This document shows positions 1 through 10,067 of a stretch of 64,000 bases of DNA, one piece after another. The position numbers and the translations under genes were made by a program. The notes beneath the pieces were generated by a model, which saw nothing but the letters and a program-made list of their open reading frames with translations, was not told where the DNA came from and ran no database searches. Position 1 is the first letter of the stretch; every line of letters starts with the position of its first letter. Source of the stretch: Arctopsyche grandis (Eukaryota > Arthropoda > Insecta > Trichoptera > Hydropsychidae); the NCBI RefSeq assembly GCF_051622035.1, contig NC_135366.1:4061001-4125000 (forward strand). The letters are read 5' to 3'.

Positions 1-17
1 TCTATATATAATACATA

Positions 18-281
18 TATGTATGTTACAGCGAAAGTATATTTCAAGTGAAAATATATTTTCACCAATTTAAGCAGTGAAAATGTATCAAACAATGAAT
101 TAACAACGTTTAGCCCTATAAATTTAAACTAACCTATTCTAACCCTTAAATGATACCAACCCTAACAATCTAATCTTAAATGAATAAAATCAACCCTGAA
201 AATGTAACTGGTTATGATTTCACTGAAACGTCACTGAAAATATATTTTCACTTGAAATATAATTTCACTGTGACATGTATA
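18..281. mobile_element. MITE with long AT-rich inverted ends
   Basis: The left end (ATGTTACAGCGAAAGTATAT from 23) recurs in inverted form at the right end (about 233-281, reading inward CATGTCACAGTGAAATTAT). Both arms continue into the words TTTCAAGTG and AAAATATATTTTCA. The interior is non-coding. A related terminus, with GTTACAG followed by TTGAAGTG, occurs near 32945. No transposase is present and the superfamily cannot be named. Confidence 0.55.
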
Positions 282-555
282 ATATCGCTATTCTGTGTGT
301 CTGCGATAACGCTCCCTTGCTAATATTACAATAGTCGTTTCGATTCGACATATGTACGTCACAGTTAAAACGTGCGAATATAATAACGAATAAAGAAAAA
401 ATCTCTTTATATATATACTGTTTCCTCTAGGAAAACAGTCTCACAGCATTTAGTGCCATCTCACAGCATCTAATGGTAAAATAGACTCACAGCATCAAAT
501 GGTAAGAACACACCGAATCATATGACATGGACGTGATCGTGGTTTCCAGCCGTGA
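282..555. other. non-coding; short CTCACAGCAT repeats
   Basis: No gene is visible. The word CTCACAGCAT occurs three times between about 440 and 500 with irregular spacing. The rest is AT-rich unique sequence. Confidence 0.4.
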
Positions 556-1084
556 TGGGCGTATCTTTATTTATTTATATAATTTTAGCTATTTTTTTTA
601 ATTAATCATGCACACTCGCCTAACAGATTGCTCCAAAGCGGCGAATGTGCTAAACAGATTAAGAATCGATAAATTATATAATACACACATATATTATTAA
701 ATACATAATTAAACCTGACATCTATGTTCAGCCATTATAAACATCGTAAACAATACGAATAATAACATTATTTATTATGTAACAATACGAAATATTTATA
801 TTTCAATATTCATCCATATAGACATCCATGGAGAAAATCTGTCGAAACCTAAGAGATAATAATAAGTCAAGGTTTTCGCAATAGAAAATTGGATAAGAAA
901 GCCAATTTTACAGGAATCGTTTCAAGTCATAAAAATTGACAAATTATGATAAGAAACGACCTACCTCGACAAACCAAGGTCTGGCCAGCAACAAGACTCC
1001 AGTGGGAAGCGAACTCATGACCCCTAGCACGAGAGAATACAACACTTACCACTAGACCACGCTGCTGGTCTAGTGGTAAGTGTT
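556..1084 (-). mobile_element. tRNA-derived SINE, tail type B, with 5' foldback
   Basis: Read on the minus strand, the element starts with a tRNA-like head (A-box-like TGGTCTAGTGG near 1066-1057). It continues through the family body, including a diverged form of the GGTCGATCGTTTCCTATCAG core, and ends in a hairpin plus an A/T-rich tail near 556-650. The tail hairpin has arms at 611-620 and 640-649. The tRNA-like head is also present as an inverted copy immediately upstream (1066-1084), forming a 19-bp foldback. It is a non-autonomous Pol III-type retroposon. The A box and body are visible; the B box is degraded. Confidence 0.7.
1041..1084. repeat. 19-bp inverted repeat at the SINE 5' terminus
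   Basis: Arms 1041-1059 and 1066-1084 are perfect reverse complements separated by six bases. The arm is the A-box region of this SINE's own head, so the inverted copy looks self-templated. A second SINE (29864-29905) has the same architecture with a different arm sequence. Confidence 0.85.
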
Positions 1085-1279
1085 TAGCTAATTTAAAAAT
1101 ACATTCTTAATTACTTAACTCTAAAATTCTATGTATGTATATAAATGTATATGCACTGTCCTTCACACAGGTGTTTCCTCGCACCTCACAAGAATACATC
1201 CACGGTTTTAGAAAGCCTGACGCACTCAGGGAGGGCATTGTACATGAGCACACCCATGTGAATAATATTGTTATGTTAT

Positions 1280-1410
1280 GAAAAACATTATTTCGACAAG
1301 TTTGTCTTACATTTCTTCAAATATGTTATCGATAGCTGTCAAATGTGTCAATACAAGAAAAAAAAAATATCACTGAAAACACTCCGGGGGGTGAGTTTTT
1401 CCCTGGATCG
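1280..1410 (+). repeat. dispersed repeat R5 (GTTATCGATAGCTGT ... CTCCGGGGGG)
   Basis: This shares ordered words with copies near 11390-11480, 25320-25450 (inverted) and 36820-36900. They are TACATTTCTTCAAATATG, a TATCGATMRCTGT word, AATACAAG, and AAACACTCC followed by a G run. No coding content is seen and the ends are undefined. Confidence 0.5.
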
Positions 1411-1552
1411 CGACAGTCTATAGGTATATTAGGCGTGTTAGCATTTTTTACACGTATACAAAGGTATTTTAAAAATGATATAGGAATTGTCTTTTTAGTT
1501 TTTTGACGTTATCGACGATACAATTGGTAGTCTTGAGTGAAATATACTGTAA

Positions 1553-1849
1553 GGGCGGTTTCAGACTAGCGTTTTATACGCGCGTATAATCTCGTTTTTT
1601 TGAAGTGCATGTAGGCGCGTATAGGCGCGTCGTTTTCCATACGCGCAACTCGTACGCGCGTAGACGCGCTTATAAGCTCGTATTATCCATGTTGATACTA
1701 AATCACCACTACCGGTTCGAACGAAAACGCCGGAATAAGCCCGTGTACGCGCGTCCGGTTTTTTGAAGCGCGAAAAGTAGCGCGCGTGTAAGCGCGTATG
1801 CCGAAACGACGGTATACGCGCAGAAAAATACGCTAGTCTGAAACCGCCC
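1553..1849. mobile_element. PIF/Harbinger-type MITE with TAA target duplication
   Basis: A 297-bp element with inverted termini GGGCGGTTTCAGACTAGCGT at both ends and a direct TAA on each side (1550-1552 and 1850-1852). A 3-bp TWA target duplication is the known signature of PIF/Harbinger transposons, hence the call. The interior is rich in CGCG words (GTACGCGCG, GGCGCGT) and has no transposase. A second copy at 53348-54088 has been opened by another insertion. Confidence 0.8.
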
Positions 1850-1852
1850 TAA

Positions 1853-3370
1853 AGAACGATATATCGCTGATTGGCGGCCAAATATTTCAATTGAAAAACA
1901 ATTACACGGAATGTATATGTATCTCATGGATAGTCATAAAGGTTTATAATGCGATCAATAGCGTGCTCCATCATAAAATAGATGGATGTAAAAGAGAAGG
2001 GGGTGTAATGAGAATGGTGTTAGCAAAACACCATTATATTCCATTGCTTGCTAACGATGAGCCTTGACCTTTGCCGAAAGACACCCACAGTACATAAAAA
2101 CAGGCACATAGATAGGATCGTTTAATATACAACTAAATTTACCGCCTTTCGTTTCGATGATATAAATGGAAGTCGCCGAACGAGGCAATTCAACTTTTAC
2201 GACGACGAAAAAAAAGAAAAGCTTTTCGGGAAAAGCTCGGAAAACTTTCACGGTCGCTCGTCAGTACGGCAGTTGAAATACGAGCTCGTAATCTTCTGGC
2301 AATATAATTTGTCAATGTCGAATCGTAATCCGCCTTTCCTCACTGCTCGTGTACTTTGGGTGATGCCGACCCTAGTTGAGCATTTATTATAATTAATATA
2401 TAACGTTCGCTTTGATGATTCACCGTTGATGATATGTGGGACGACTAATTAGGACACGCCTTGACAAAATCATATTCGCATTAACCCTGTTGATGACAAG
2501 TTGTTTGATAATACGTGCATGTGGAATGATGTCGCTTGATTTGTTTGATGATTTTCTTGCCATAGCCGCGAATGGGACCAAAATCGTCAGCTGATTGGCT
2601 GTCACATGTGTTGTACAGATATATCAGGTCTCACGTTATCATTATATTATAAAAGTTTATAAATGTGTTTGGTTTGGAACCCGGCCCTGTGTTTGGAATA
2701 TATAATTTATATAATACTGAATGTATACGGGCCGCTAGTAAATCCGCCACTGTAAAACACAACAATTGTAAATTTTATGTGTGGGTTTTAATCCCGAAGC
2801 GCAAACAAACAGTTATGAAACACGTTGTAATAAGTTGAAAAGTTGTGCCAAAATTTGTGGAAAATATTGCCGCGTGTTTTAAGCTGTGCTTAAGACGTGT
2901 TGAAAATATAATGCTTTGCTTATGGAGTGTATAAAAATAATTGGAAAAGTGAAATAAAAATCAGACGTGTAAAAATAGAGCAAGTGTATAAAAATAATAT
3001 AATCATCATAAATCATTCACACCGTCCATTGCAGAATCATTCAGCGGTGGATGATGAAAGAAATTCAACACGAATGCTTTCAACTAAAGGAATTTTTCTT
3101 TTATTGCTGTCTATTTTGTGCAAATTTTACGGTACATACACATCCGTTATACGGATACATGTGTATATTGGTCTTGAGTTTGACTACAACAGATTATATT
3201 ACATTCTGATAGTAAAACAATATTCCAAATATTTTCACATATTCCAAACATGATTTATACTTCTCACCAAAGTTTTTTTCCAACTTTACAGCATTGATTT
3301 TATTCACAATCTTATATATTTAATATGTAATTAGGAAAGAGACTTTGTATGTAACTGTTGTTGGTTCGTA
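1853..3370. other. no recognised gene
   Basis: Short ORFs on both strands show no recognisable motif. The 2050-2620 part is somewhat richer in GC than its surroundings but has no convincing exon structure. A hAT-like right end (GGGCCGCTAGTAAATCCGCC followed by ACTG) ends at 2752; the matching left end was not found. Confidence 0.4.
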
Positions 3371-3371
3371 G

Positions 3372-3508
3372 AAAAACAAATGAATATTCAAATAAATTTA
3401 AATAAAATACAACTATTCAAATAAATTTAATGAAACGTTTACTATTAAATTTGCCATGTTAAAGCGGTTTATATTACAAATACCGAGCGAAGCCGGGTAA
3501 AACACTAG
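3372..3508 (+). mobile_element. Helitron 3' part, first unit of a tandem run
   Basis: It ends in ACCGAGCGAAGCCGGGT followed by a short spacer and CTAG (3505-3508), with T next. That is the expected 3' terminus of a Helitron. The 5' part is diverged or missing. It abuts the next unit with only two bases between. Confidence 0.7.
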
Positions 3509-3510
3509 TA

Positions 3511-3776
3511 TCTTATATATGTACATATAAAACCGAAACGGTGCTTTTATGCATATGCTGTGTATGAGAGTTTGAAATTCGTTTGTGATTGGCTGTCCTC
3601 AAAGTCGTTTCTGATTGGCTGGATTGGTCAAAGACGTTTGTGATTGGTCAGTCGTTAAATAATATTATATTAATTTTTTTCTATTCAAATAAATTTAATT
3701 ACAAAACAAATGAAGATTGCTTTCATAGTTTTCATTTCATTTCCATTTACCGAGTGAAGCCGGGTAGCACCACTAG
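3511..3776 (+). mobile_element. Helitron, non-autonomous, second tandem unit
   Basis: It starts TCTTATATATG and ends CACTAG, so it has the Helitron 5'-TC and CTAG-3' termini. Internally it carries repeated GATTGGCTG/GATTGGTCA words, then CAAATAAATTTAAT, and the sub-terminal ACCGAGTGAAGCCGGGT. About 266 bp, with no RepHel protein. Near-identical family members are the next unit and the inverted copy at 52655-52906. Confidence 0.85.
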
Positions 3777-3790
3777 TCTTACATATAAAT

Positions 3791-4251
3791 GCCAGCAGCA
3801 TAGCTCGGTCGTTAAGCTTCTGCTTAACACCGAGAGATGCCGGGTTCGATCCCATGAGCTGACCTCGATTGGAAATGAATTTTTTCGAGTACATCTGTAG
3901 TGCTGCTGGTCAGACTTGGATATTGTGACTCCAGGTCGATCGTTTCCTATCAGAGTTTGCCAATTTTCTCAGATTTCATTGTTGAAACGGTTCCCGTTTA
4001 AAAAAAATGGCAATAAAATCCTTCCTATCTACTATGTCACCACTGTTTGAAGTATGATTAATGTGCGATAAAATTTATGTACAATTCATAGATGTCTCGT
4101 TAATTTGCGAGTTTTTCAGTGTCTCGTAATTCAGCGGCTTGTATAATAATAAAAAAATGCTGCAATGTTTGTAATTGGCCAGGAAGGCACATTAGGGTTA
4201 CCTGTAAGGCCTTCCTGGTATATATGTAAAAAATAAATAAATAAATAAATA
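3791..4251 (+). mobile_element. tRNA-derived SINE, tail type A, full length
   Basis: The head carries an A-box-like TAGCTCGGTCG (about 3801) and a B box GGTTCGATCCC (about 3843), the internal Pol III promoter of tRNA-derived SINEs. The body contains GGTCGATCGTTTCCTATCAG, the word shared by all family members here. The 3' part forms a perfect 10-bp hairpin (4179-4188 with 4209-4218) followed by (AAAT)n. Short ATAAA-type repeats flank it inside the Helitron, consistent with target-primed insertion. It has no protein and is mobilised in trans by a LINE, by family knowledge. Confidence 0.85.
4179..4218 (+). repeat. SINE 3' hairpin, tail A
   Basis: Arms CCAGGAAGGC and GCCTTCCTGG are fully complementary around a 20-nt loop (ACATTAGGGTTACCTGTAAG). 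Other tail-A copies: 16309-16348, 25160-25207, 26567-26608, 62675-62720, and inverted at about 5527-5572 and 58466-58512. Confidence 0.9.
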
Positions 4252-4468
4252 TAAAACAGAAAACGGCGTCTAAAATTCGTTTCTAATTGACTGTTGTTAA
4301 AGTCGTTTCTGATTGGCTGGATTGGTTAAAGACGTTTGTTATTGATCGGTCTATAAATAATATTCTTTTTTTCGATTCAAATAAATTTAATAAAAAAAAG
4401 CAAATGAAGATTTTTTCATACTTCGACGGAATTTTCATTTACCGAGCGAAGCCGAGTAACACCGCTAG

Positions 4469-5160
4469 TATTTAATAAAAACCGTAATGTAGAAATCTAA
4501 CAGTTAAAGCATATGCTTATATCCTTTATATATGTATATAAAAAATAATAAATATAGATAAGTCAATATCAAAAATAGAATAACGTTCAAGGCATACTGA
4601 CATGCCTTGGATGTACATTATTTGTGTAGATGACTTTGCTTGTCGATTTTAATTAGGTTGATTGACTGATATATGACTGAGTATATATGTATACGTACAA
4701 TTTATACTGATATACCCTTGGACATGCATTAATGCATCTAGCAGTGCAGATTCGGGTGCAGCATTCCTAAACGGACAATATTTTATGCAATTTGAATTAT
4801 TGACACGTACTCGCAAGGTCACTTCCGAATGTCGAACGATTACTTATTAGGCGTGTTTCCGTACCGAGAATGATCTTCGACAGCTACAGTCTCGTACCAA
4901 AGGTGAATGCGGTTTGTTACGCTGACCCATATGATATGTTTTATTGCGTGTAATAAAGTTAACCGCAAACCTCGAAGGCTCTATAAAATCGCAGATGAAT
5001 TATTGGATCAAGGGTTCACTTTCTCGCCGCGAGGACTGAAAGTAAAAGTGGGCCAAGCCTAGTCCTTTCGATTGATTTGCTTAGTTAAGAGTGTATATGT
5101 ACACGCAGCATTCGACCCATTTAATTCTACTAAGAAAATACTACAATGTTCTATTTTAAA
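4469..5160. other. no recognised gene or repeat
   Basis: AT-rich non-coding sequence with ATATGTATATA-type simple motifs. Nothing with protein or RNA gene character was found. Confidence 0.4.
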
Positions 5161-5164
5161 TTTG

Positions 5165-5200
5165 GACCATTGTAGGGATTCTTAATGCGCCACAATGGTC
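5165..5200 (-). repeat. LINE 3' hairpin, tail D, inverted orphan
   Basis: Arms GACCATTGT (5165-5173) and ACAATGGTC (5192-5200) pair perfectly. On the minus strand the order is GACCATTGTGGCGCATTA, which matches the 3' end of the LINE at 55741-55784. It is probably the tail of a severely truncated LINE. Confidence 0.6.
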
Positions 5201-5284
5201 GAAAATATACATACATAATAGAGAAGAAACAAAAATATGTTAAACTGACGAACCTCAAGACGCTGAATAACCTGAGATTAGCAA

Positions 5285-5478
5285 GAGAGATAGGAAAGGA
5301 GATGCCAATTTTAGAGCAACGACTCAATGAAAATCAGAAAAATTGGCAAACTCTGATAAGAAACGATCGACCTGGAGTCAAAAACCAAGATATGGCCAGC
5401 AGCGGTACTCTAGTCGGAATCGAACCCGTGACACTGCTTGAAAGCATAATATGCTAACCAATAATGCACGTCGTTGCT
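5285..5478 (-). mobile_element. SINE fragment (head and core)
   Basis: On the minus strand it carries the B-box-like GGGTTCGATTCCGA (about 5424-5411) and the body words TGGCCATATC, then GGTCGATCGTTTCTTATCAG. The 3' tail is missing. It lies back to back with the next SINE. Confidence 0.65.
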
Positions 5479-5499
5479 TATTTGAACACCAACCGTCAT

Positions 5500-5926
5500 T
5501 TTATTTTATTTTATATAGATATATACCAGGAAGGCTTGACAGAAAGACCCCAATGCGCCCTCCTGGACAATTGATTACAAACAATGCAGAACTTTAATAT
5601 TACATAAATCACTATATATCCAGAAGCTGAAGAACACGAATTAACAATTAATTAATTACAGAATTAATCCATTGAGACATCTATGGATTTAAATTTTGTA
5701 AATAATTTTTACAAATTGTACACAAAATAAATACAGAAAATTTGTGACAGCAGGAAAGATGATTTTTTTGCCAATTTTAAGGAACCGTTGTAATAATGAT
5801 CAGATAAAATTCGATAAAGATCGATTTGGAGGCACAAATACCCCCAAATCTAACCAGCAGTATGGCGGATAGAACCCACTGATCAGTTGGTGCTAAACAT
5901 ATACGCTACCATCAAGCCATACTGCT
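5500..5926 (-). mobile_element. tRNA-derived SINE, tail type A, inverted
   Basis: The minus strand reads from the head near 5926 (GCCAGCAGTATGGCTTGATG) through the body to the CCAGGAGGGC/GGCTTCCTGG hairpin near 5527-5572 and an A/T-rich tail at 5500-5520. The B box is degraded (TGGGTTCTATCC). Unlike two other copies it has only a 5-bp inverted match at the 5' end, so no foldback. Confidence 0.75.
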
Positions 5927-5970
5927 GGCTATATGTATGTATGTACGTACGAGAAAAATAGAATTGCGTC

Positions 5971-6126
5971 ATGGATAAAATTTATCATCAGATCGCTGAG
6001 TCTCGAATTTTTGCAGACCAATCTGCTGACCGAACTTTAAAAGCATATTCCAAAGAACTTTTGGAATCTGCAGCACATACTTTTGGGTCGCCTACAGTTT
6101 CAAATACTCCTGTGATACATTTTTGA
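5971..6126 (+). CDS. 51-residue ORF, unrecognised
   Basis: An ATG-to-TGA reading frame of 52 codons starting MDKIYHQIAESRIFADQ, with balanced, hydrophilic composition (several Glu, Ser, Ala, His) unlike the low-complexity translations around it. I do not recognise a family and see no splice site that extends it clearly. It lies just after an inverted SINE and about 270 bases before a candidate promoter. It could be a remnant of a transposon protein or chance. Confidence 0.2.
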   Translation: MDKIYHQIAESRIFADQSADRTLKAYSKELLESAAHTFGSPTVSNTPVIHF

Positions 6127-6392
6127 AGACTCTTGTCTTATCTTATAATAAGCAATGTGCAATTTTTTGGAGCCGCTCCAAGAACGATACAAGCAAACCT
6201 CTCCAGACAGCCAAACACTTCATACATAAAAATGTCATAATTTAACGACACAGTCCTTTGTATTTATGTATGTATGTATGTTTCGCATATGCAAAGCTTT
6301 CAAGCTGAAACCAAAAGGCATCTACATATGTATGTACATCAGCTCTCGTATCTGATGTAAACAGTCAATTATAACACAGAACCAGAGTTTCA

Positions 6393-6400
6393 TATATAAA
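6393..6400 (+). promoter_or_regulatory. TATA box of a candidate promoter
   Basis: TATATAAA, followed by TTCAGTG (6404-6410) and a jump in GC content from about 6415. A TATA-to-start spacing of about 30 would put transcription initiation near 6424. No downstream coding exon is identified, so this stays tentative. Confidence 0.35.
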
Positions 6401-6423
6401 GCATTCAGTGTTCAGGTACTGGC

Positions 6424-6803
6424 ATACATATGTTCATACGTGCGTTGTTTTGGTAGTCGGTCACACCTGTTGTCAGGTGTTCGTAACAAACGCCAGAGGC
6501 GGTTAACTGGCGGTCGTCGAAGACCTTGTGAAGACAAGGCTTGGCCAACCCTGGCTGGTCTCCACGGTGACTCACCGTTCTCCGAGACTGGGATCCATCT
6601 GATCTGATCTCGGCCAGTGGTCCAGGAGACGTCGAACCATTCGGTAACGTCTCGCTCCATACTCTTTCGTGCACAAGTAGCCCCCCTCGTATGTTTGTGT
6701 AATATTACGACGTCTGCTTGTTCGAAGGTCGTCTCGCTGAAAATCAGAAGAAGAAGCGTGTGAAGGTTGAGAGCTTCAGTGATTGCCGTTTTGGCCATAT
6801 TGG
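6424..6803 (+). other. GC-rich putative non-coding first exon
   Basis: About 380 bases stand out from AT-rich surroundings by GC-rich, non-repetitive content. On the plus strand they end in a good splice donor (TTGG then GTGAGT at 6804). All plus-strand frames are broken, so if it is an exon it is 5' UTR. A 128-codon minus-strand frame (6412-6798) spans the same block but shows no family motif and no supporting acceptor. The TATA box just upstream favours the plus strand. The gene it would belong to is not visible. Confidence 0.3.
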
Positions 6804-6959
6804 GTGAGTGTTTGTCGAATGTGACTATTTTTTTTTGGGATTGGTTTTGATTCGGCTTTTCTTCTAGAAGTATTGAAAATTTTCTTTTTGAGAAATTTTC
6901 ATGTGGAATTTGTGATTTTTGGTGGTTTTCGTTTGTCGAATTTGAGCTGAGGTTTCATA

Positions 6960-7445
6960 TTTTTATTCCAAAATTTTATTCAAATTGATCCTTTTTTGTT
7001 TCAAATTAAACCTATTTCATTTCAAATTGAATCTTTTCAATGTCAATTTGAAATGAAAAAGGGTCAGTTTGAAATGGAAAAAGGTTTAATTCGGAATGAA
7101 AAAGGTGTAATTTTGAATTTAAAAAGGGTCAATTTGAAATGAAAACGGGTCAATTTGTAATGAAAATGGGTCCAATTTTGAATGAAAAACCTGTATCAGT
7201 CAAAATTGTTAATATTTCATGTATTGATGTTGTTTTAAGTGATAATTGACCCCTTTTCAATGTCAGTTTGAAATGAAAAAGGTTTAATTTGAAATGAAAA
7301 AGGTTTGATTTGAAATGAAAAAGGTTTAATTTTGAATTGAAAAAGGGTCAATTTGAAATGAAAACGGGTTTGCCGATTTGGAATGAAAAACCTATATCAG
7401 TCAAATTTGTCAATATTTCATGTATTGATGTTGTTTTAAGTGATA
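6960..7445. repeat. minisatellite of TTTGAAATGAAAAAGG units with a duplicated block
   Basis: About 20-22-bp units of the type CAATTTGAAATGAAAAAGGG are repeated many times with variation. A larger block ending in ATTTCATGTATTGATGTTGT occurs twice (ending about 7240 and 7440), so the array has a two-level structure. The long translation across it is repeat-driven. Confidence 0.7.
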
Positions 7446-7639
7446 TTAATTATTGTGAAAATTTTGGATACTTCTGTACATTTATATGTATTTTGAAAAA
7501 AATTGCGATTGAAAAAAATGATCATAGATTGCTTTTTTTTGTATCATTTTTTAAAAATCTATTACATATTTTTTATCAATGTAAATTTCGTTTACATATA
7601 TTTGATATATATTTTGACAAATTTCAGGTTTTGGAATTA

Positions 7640-7800
7640 TGAGTAGACTAAGGTGTTTGCTAGGTGCTTTCCAAATAACAATGGACTGCTCCATTAGTGT
7701 ACAAAGTAAAAGAGCAAAAAAAGTGTGATTGACAATAATAATTGCCATTTTCTGTGCGAAAAGCATCGACCTAACGCCGATTTTCGCTCATTGTAATAAC
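7640..7800. mobile_element. MITE fragment related to 17818-18273
   Basis: It shares AGGTGCTTTCCAAATAACAA, a CTCCATTAGTGTACAAAG-type segment, AGAGCAAAAAA and GACAATAATA with the arm of the long-TIR MITE at 17818-18273. Only one arm is present. Confidence 0.5.
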
Positions 7801-8229
7801 TATTATTGCTCAAAGATTGTAATTTTAGAAAAAGTAGCTTTCAATTTTTGTTATGTCCTCAATTGAAAATTGATTCAAATTTATGGAGCTGAAATACGAG
7901 TAAAAGTTATGCAATTAAACTTAAACCCGTTTGTTAGACCTGTCAATTTGAAGAACATACAGGAAATTGGTCTCAAAAACAATTAATAGAAAAATATTTT
8001 AAATACGACCATAGCTTACTTACCGTTGCCTTTCTTCATATCTTTACATAACAGATGACATTGATAGATATCGCTGAGATATAAGTAACATATTTCATAT
8101 ACGTACACGTGCACTCTGACGGACTCGGATAGCATCCTCTATATTCACACCCGGTTGACCCCCTACGGTGACCAGCGGTATTCTCCAATCCCATCTACAC
8201 TCCGATCTTGATTTTTTTGTTCTATAATG
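7801..8229. other. no recognised gene or repeat
   Basis: Non-coding sequence. The 8100-8215 part (ACTCACCGG-like words, CACTCTGACGG) is GC-richer but shows no ORF or splice pattern. Confidence 0.35.
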
Positions 8230-8714
8230 CTGCGTACGGACCAAACCAACGACGAATTTGGTCCAACGATTTAACCAGCAGGATTAAACCAGTAGCGTAC
8301 AAAATATCGAAATAAAAATTAAATTTAAAAATTGAAATTAAATATCAAAATTAAAAATATTATTATTATATTAAAATTAAATTCAAATATCAAAATAAAA
8401 TTATAATCAATATATTAAAATTAAAATAAAATATTGAAAGTTAAAACAGAACATGCCCAATTTAAATAAATTTTCGAGATTGACCTAAAATTAGATCATC
8501 AACAATCACATACAGATAATCCTCGACTTTTGTTTGTCGAAGATGTTTTGACTTACGTAGATACGCACTAAGATCGAAAAAAAAATCAAAGAATTATTAT
8601 TTTTACTTCCCCGTAATGCGCAGCTACTGAGCATATATTATGTGTTAGTATGGGTGACCGAGCGATGTCTTCAACCCGAGACGTTGTCGGTTTAATCAAA
8701 GGAAATTTTTTTGT

Positions 8715-8863
8715 CTTCAATTGTTTCTCTCGTCGAAATAAATCAATTAATTAAATCATTTCAGAGGTAAATTTTATCGGATAATGTCTTTAATTGTTTC
8801 TCTCGTCGAAATAAATCAAATAATTAAATCCATCTCAGAGGTAAAATTTATCGGATAATGTGT
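8715..8863 (+). repeat. tandem duplication of about 73 bp
   Basis: Two adjacent copies of a unit starting TCTTCAATTGTTTCTCTCGT and ending TTATCGGATAATG, differing at a few sites. It lies inside the long-TIR element. Confidence 0.8.
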
Positions 8864-9033
8864 GATTATTAATTTTATTTCGACAAAAGAAAAAAAAACC
8901 CTTTGACAAATCACCGACATTTTTTTTGTTAAATATTTCATCGACGGCGAAACACATTGGTGTATCGTGACGACTTATAAGAAACAATAACAAGGTTTTT
9001 TTCGCTCGTAATTATAATATTTCTCTGGTTGTA

Positions 9034-9180
9034 ATGCATAATATAAGCATTTTCTATCAAAATGTACGAGGCCTTAAATCTAAACTGGATGAATTAGGTT
9101 CTAACTCAGCTATTCAATGTGCTGACATCCTGGTACTAACGGAAACCTGGCTTGACGACTCTGTGCATGATTCTTTTTAA
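9034..9180 (+). pseudogene. LINE endonuclease N-terminus (fragment)
   Basis: A 48-codon frame beginning MHNISIFYQNVRGLKSKLDE and containing ADILVLTETWLDD. These match the first two conserved blocks of the apurinic-like endonuclease of LINEs: the catalytic Asn in xxQNVRGL and the Glu in TETW. It stops at a TAA exactly where the sequence jumps to reverse transcriptase, so the catalytic domain is incomplete and the product inactive. No host function is implied. Confidence 0.8.
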
Positions 9181-9182
9181 TT

Positions 9183-10067
9183 TACATTAATGACATCTCA
9201 AAAATAATTAAGTATTCAGACTATCTTTTATTCGCCGATGACCTTAAGCTTTTTATGACAGTTAAGTCTCATAGTGACGCAGCCCTTCTCCAATTGGACT
9301 TAGATGCGCTGTCAATTTGGTCTGTCGATAATAAATTATTTTTTAGCATTCAAAAATGCTGTGTTCTCAATGTGACAAGATCTTCAAATCGCTTGATTTA
9401 TCCATATCGCCTAAGTGGTGTTGAATTAAAGTTTGTAGATGAATATTGTGATTTGGGGGTCTTGTTCTCGAATAATTTTCAATTTAAACGACACATAGAC
9501 AATATTTGTTTGCGTGCAACAAAAATGCTGGGATTCTTACTAAGAGTTAGCAAATCTTTCCAGAGTACGTTGGTGCTTAAAATTCTTTATGAATCTTTAG
9601 TACGTAGTATTCTAGAATTTTCTTCTATTATATGGAATCCTACCCATATAACTCATTCATTGAAGATTGAGAGAATCCAAAAACGGTTTCTCAGATGTCT
9701 TTATTTGAAACAGCGTGGTTATTATCCTTGGCTATATCCTAGTGCATTCCTATTAGGGGCGTTAGGTTTCAACTCATTGGAGTCTCGTCGGAATATGTTA
9801 CTGGGAAGACACTTTTTTAAGCTGTTGAATGGGATAATACACAATCGTCAGGTTCTAAAGGAATTTAGGTTTAATGCACCTTGTAAATTCAGGGACTTGA
9901 GAAATCGTGATTTGTTTGTTCCTCCTGTGGCTCGCACAAATATGTTGTCAACGGCTCCTATATCTAGAGCGATATATCTGCTTAACAGGATTTCTGGTGA
10001 AATTGACCTCTTCAATATAAAATATACTAATCTGGTTGAGTGGTTGTTGAGGAATGCCAGTGGTTGA
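9183..10067 (+). pseudogene. LINE reverse transcriptase, C-terminal part
   Basis: The frame is open from 9183 to the stop at 10067; the first ATG is at 9255. The FADD active-site box (FADDLKLF) lies at 9231-9254, just before that ATG, so the true reading starts upstream and the ATG is incidental. After it come the thumb and C-terminal region with YLGVLF-like EYCDLGVLFSNN, then ILEFSSIIWNP and a basic tail (ERIQKRFLRCLY), typical of LINE ORF2 ends. The fingers and palm upstream of FADD have been deleted, so it cannot be active. The long intact frame suggests a fairly young insertion. Confidence 0.85.

Larger units (their letters stand above)
3777..4468 (+). mobile_element. Helitron, third tandem unit, interrupted by a SINE
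   Basis: It begins TCTTACATATAAA directly after the CTAG of the preceding unit. It is interrupted at about 3790 by a SINE and resumes at 4252 with ATAAAACAGAAAACGG. It ends ACCGCTAG at 4468. Joining both halves gives the same body as the 3511-3776 unit, including the GATTGGCTG words. Confidence 0.8.

Noticed and set aside
6412..6798. 128-codon minus-strand frame as a gene
   Set aside because: No family motif or acceptor. The plus-strand TATA box and donor give a better explanation of the GC-rich block as an untranslated exon.
7000..7642. 101-codon frame at 7337-7642
   Set aside because: The N-terminal part is minisatellite translation and the rest is AT-rich noise.
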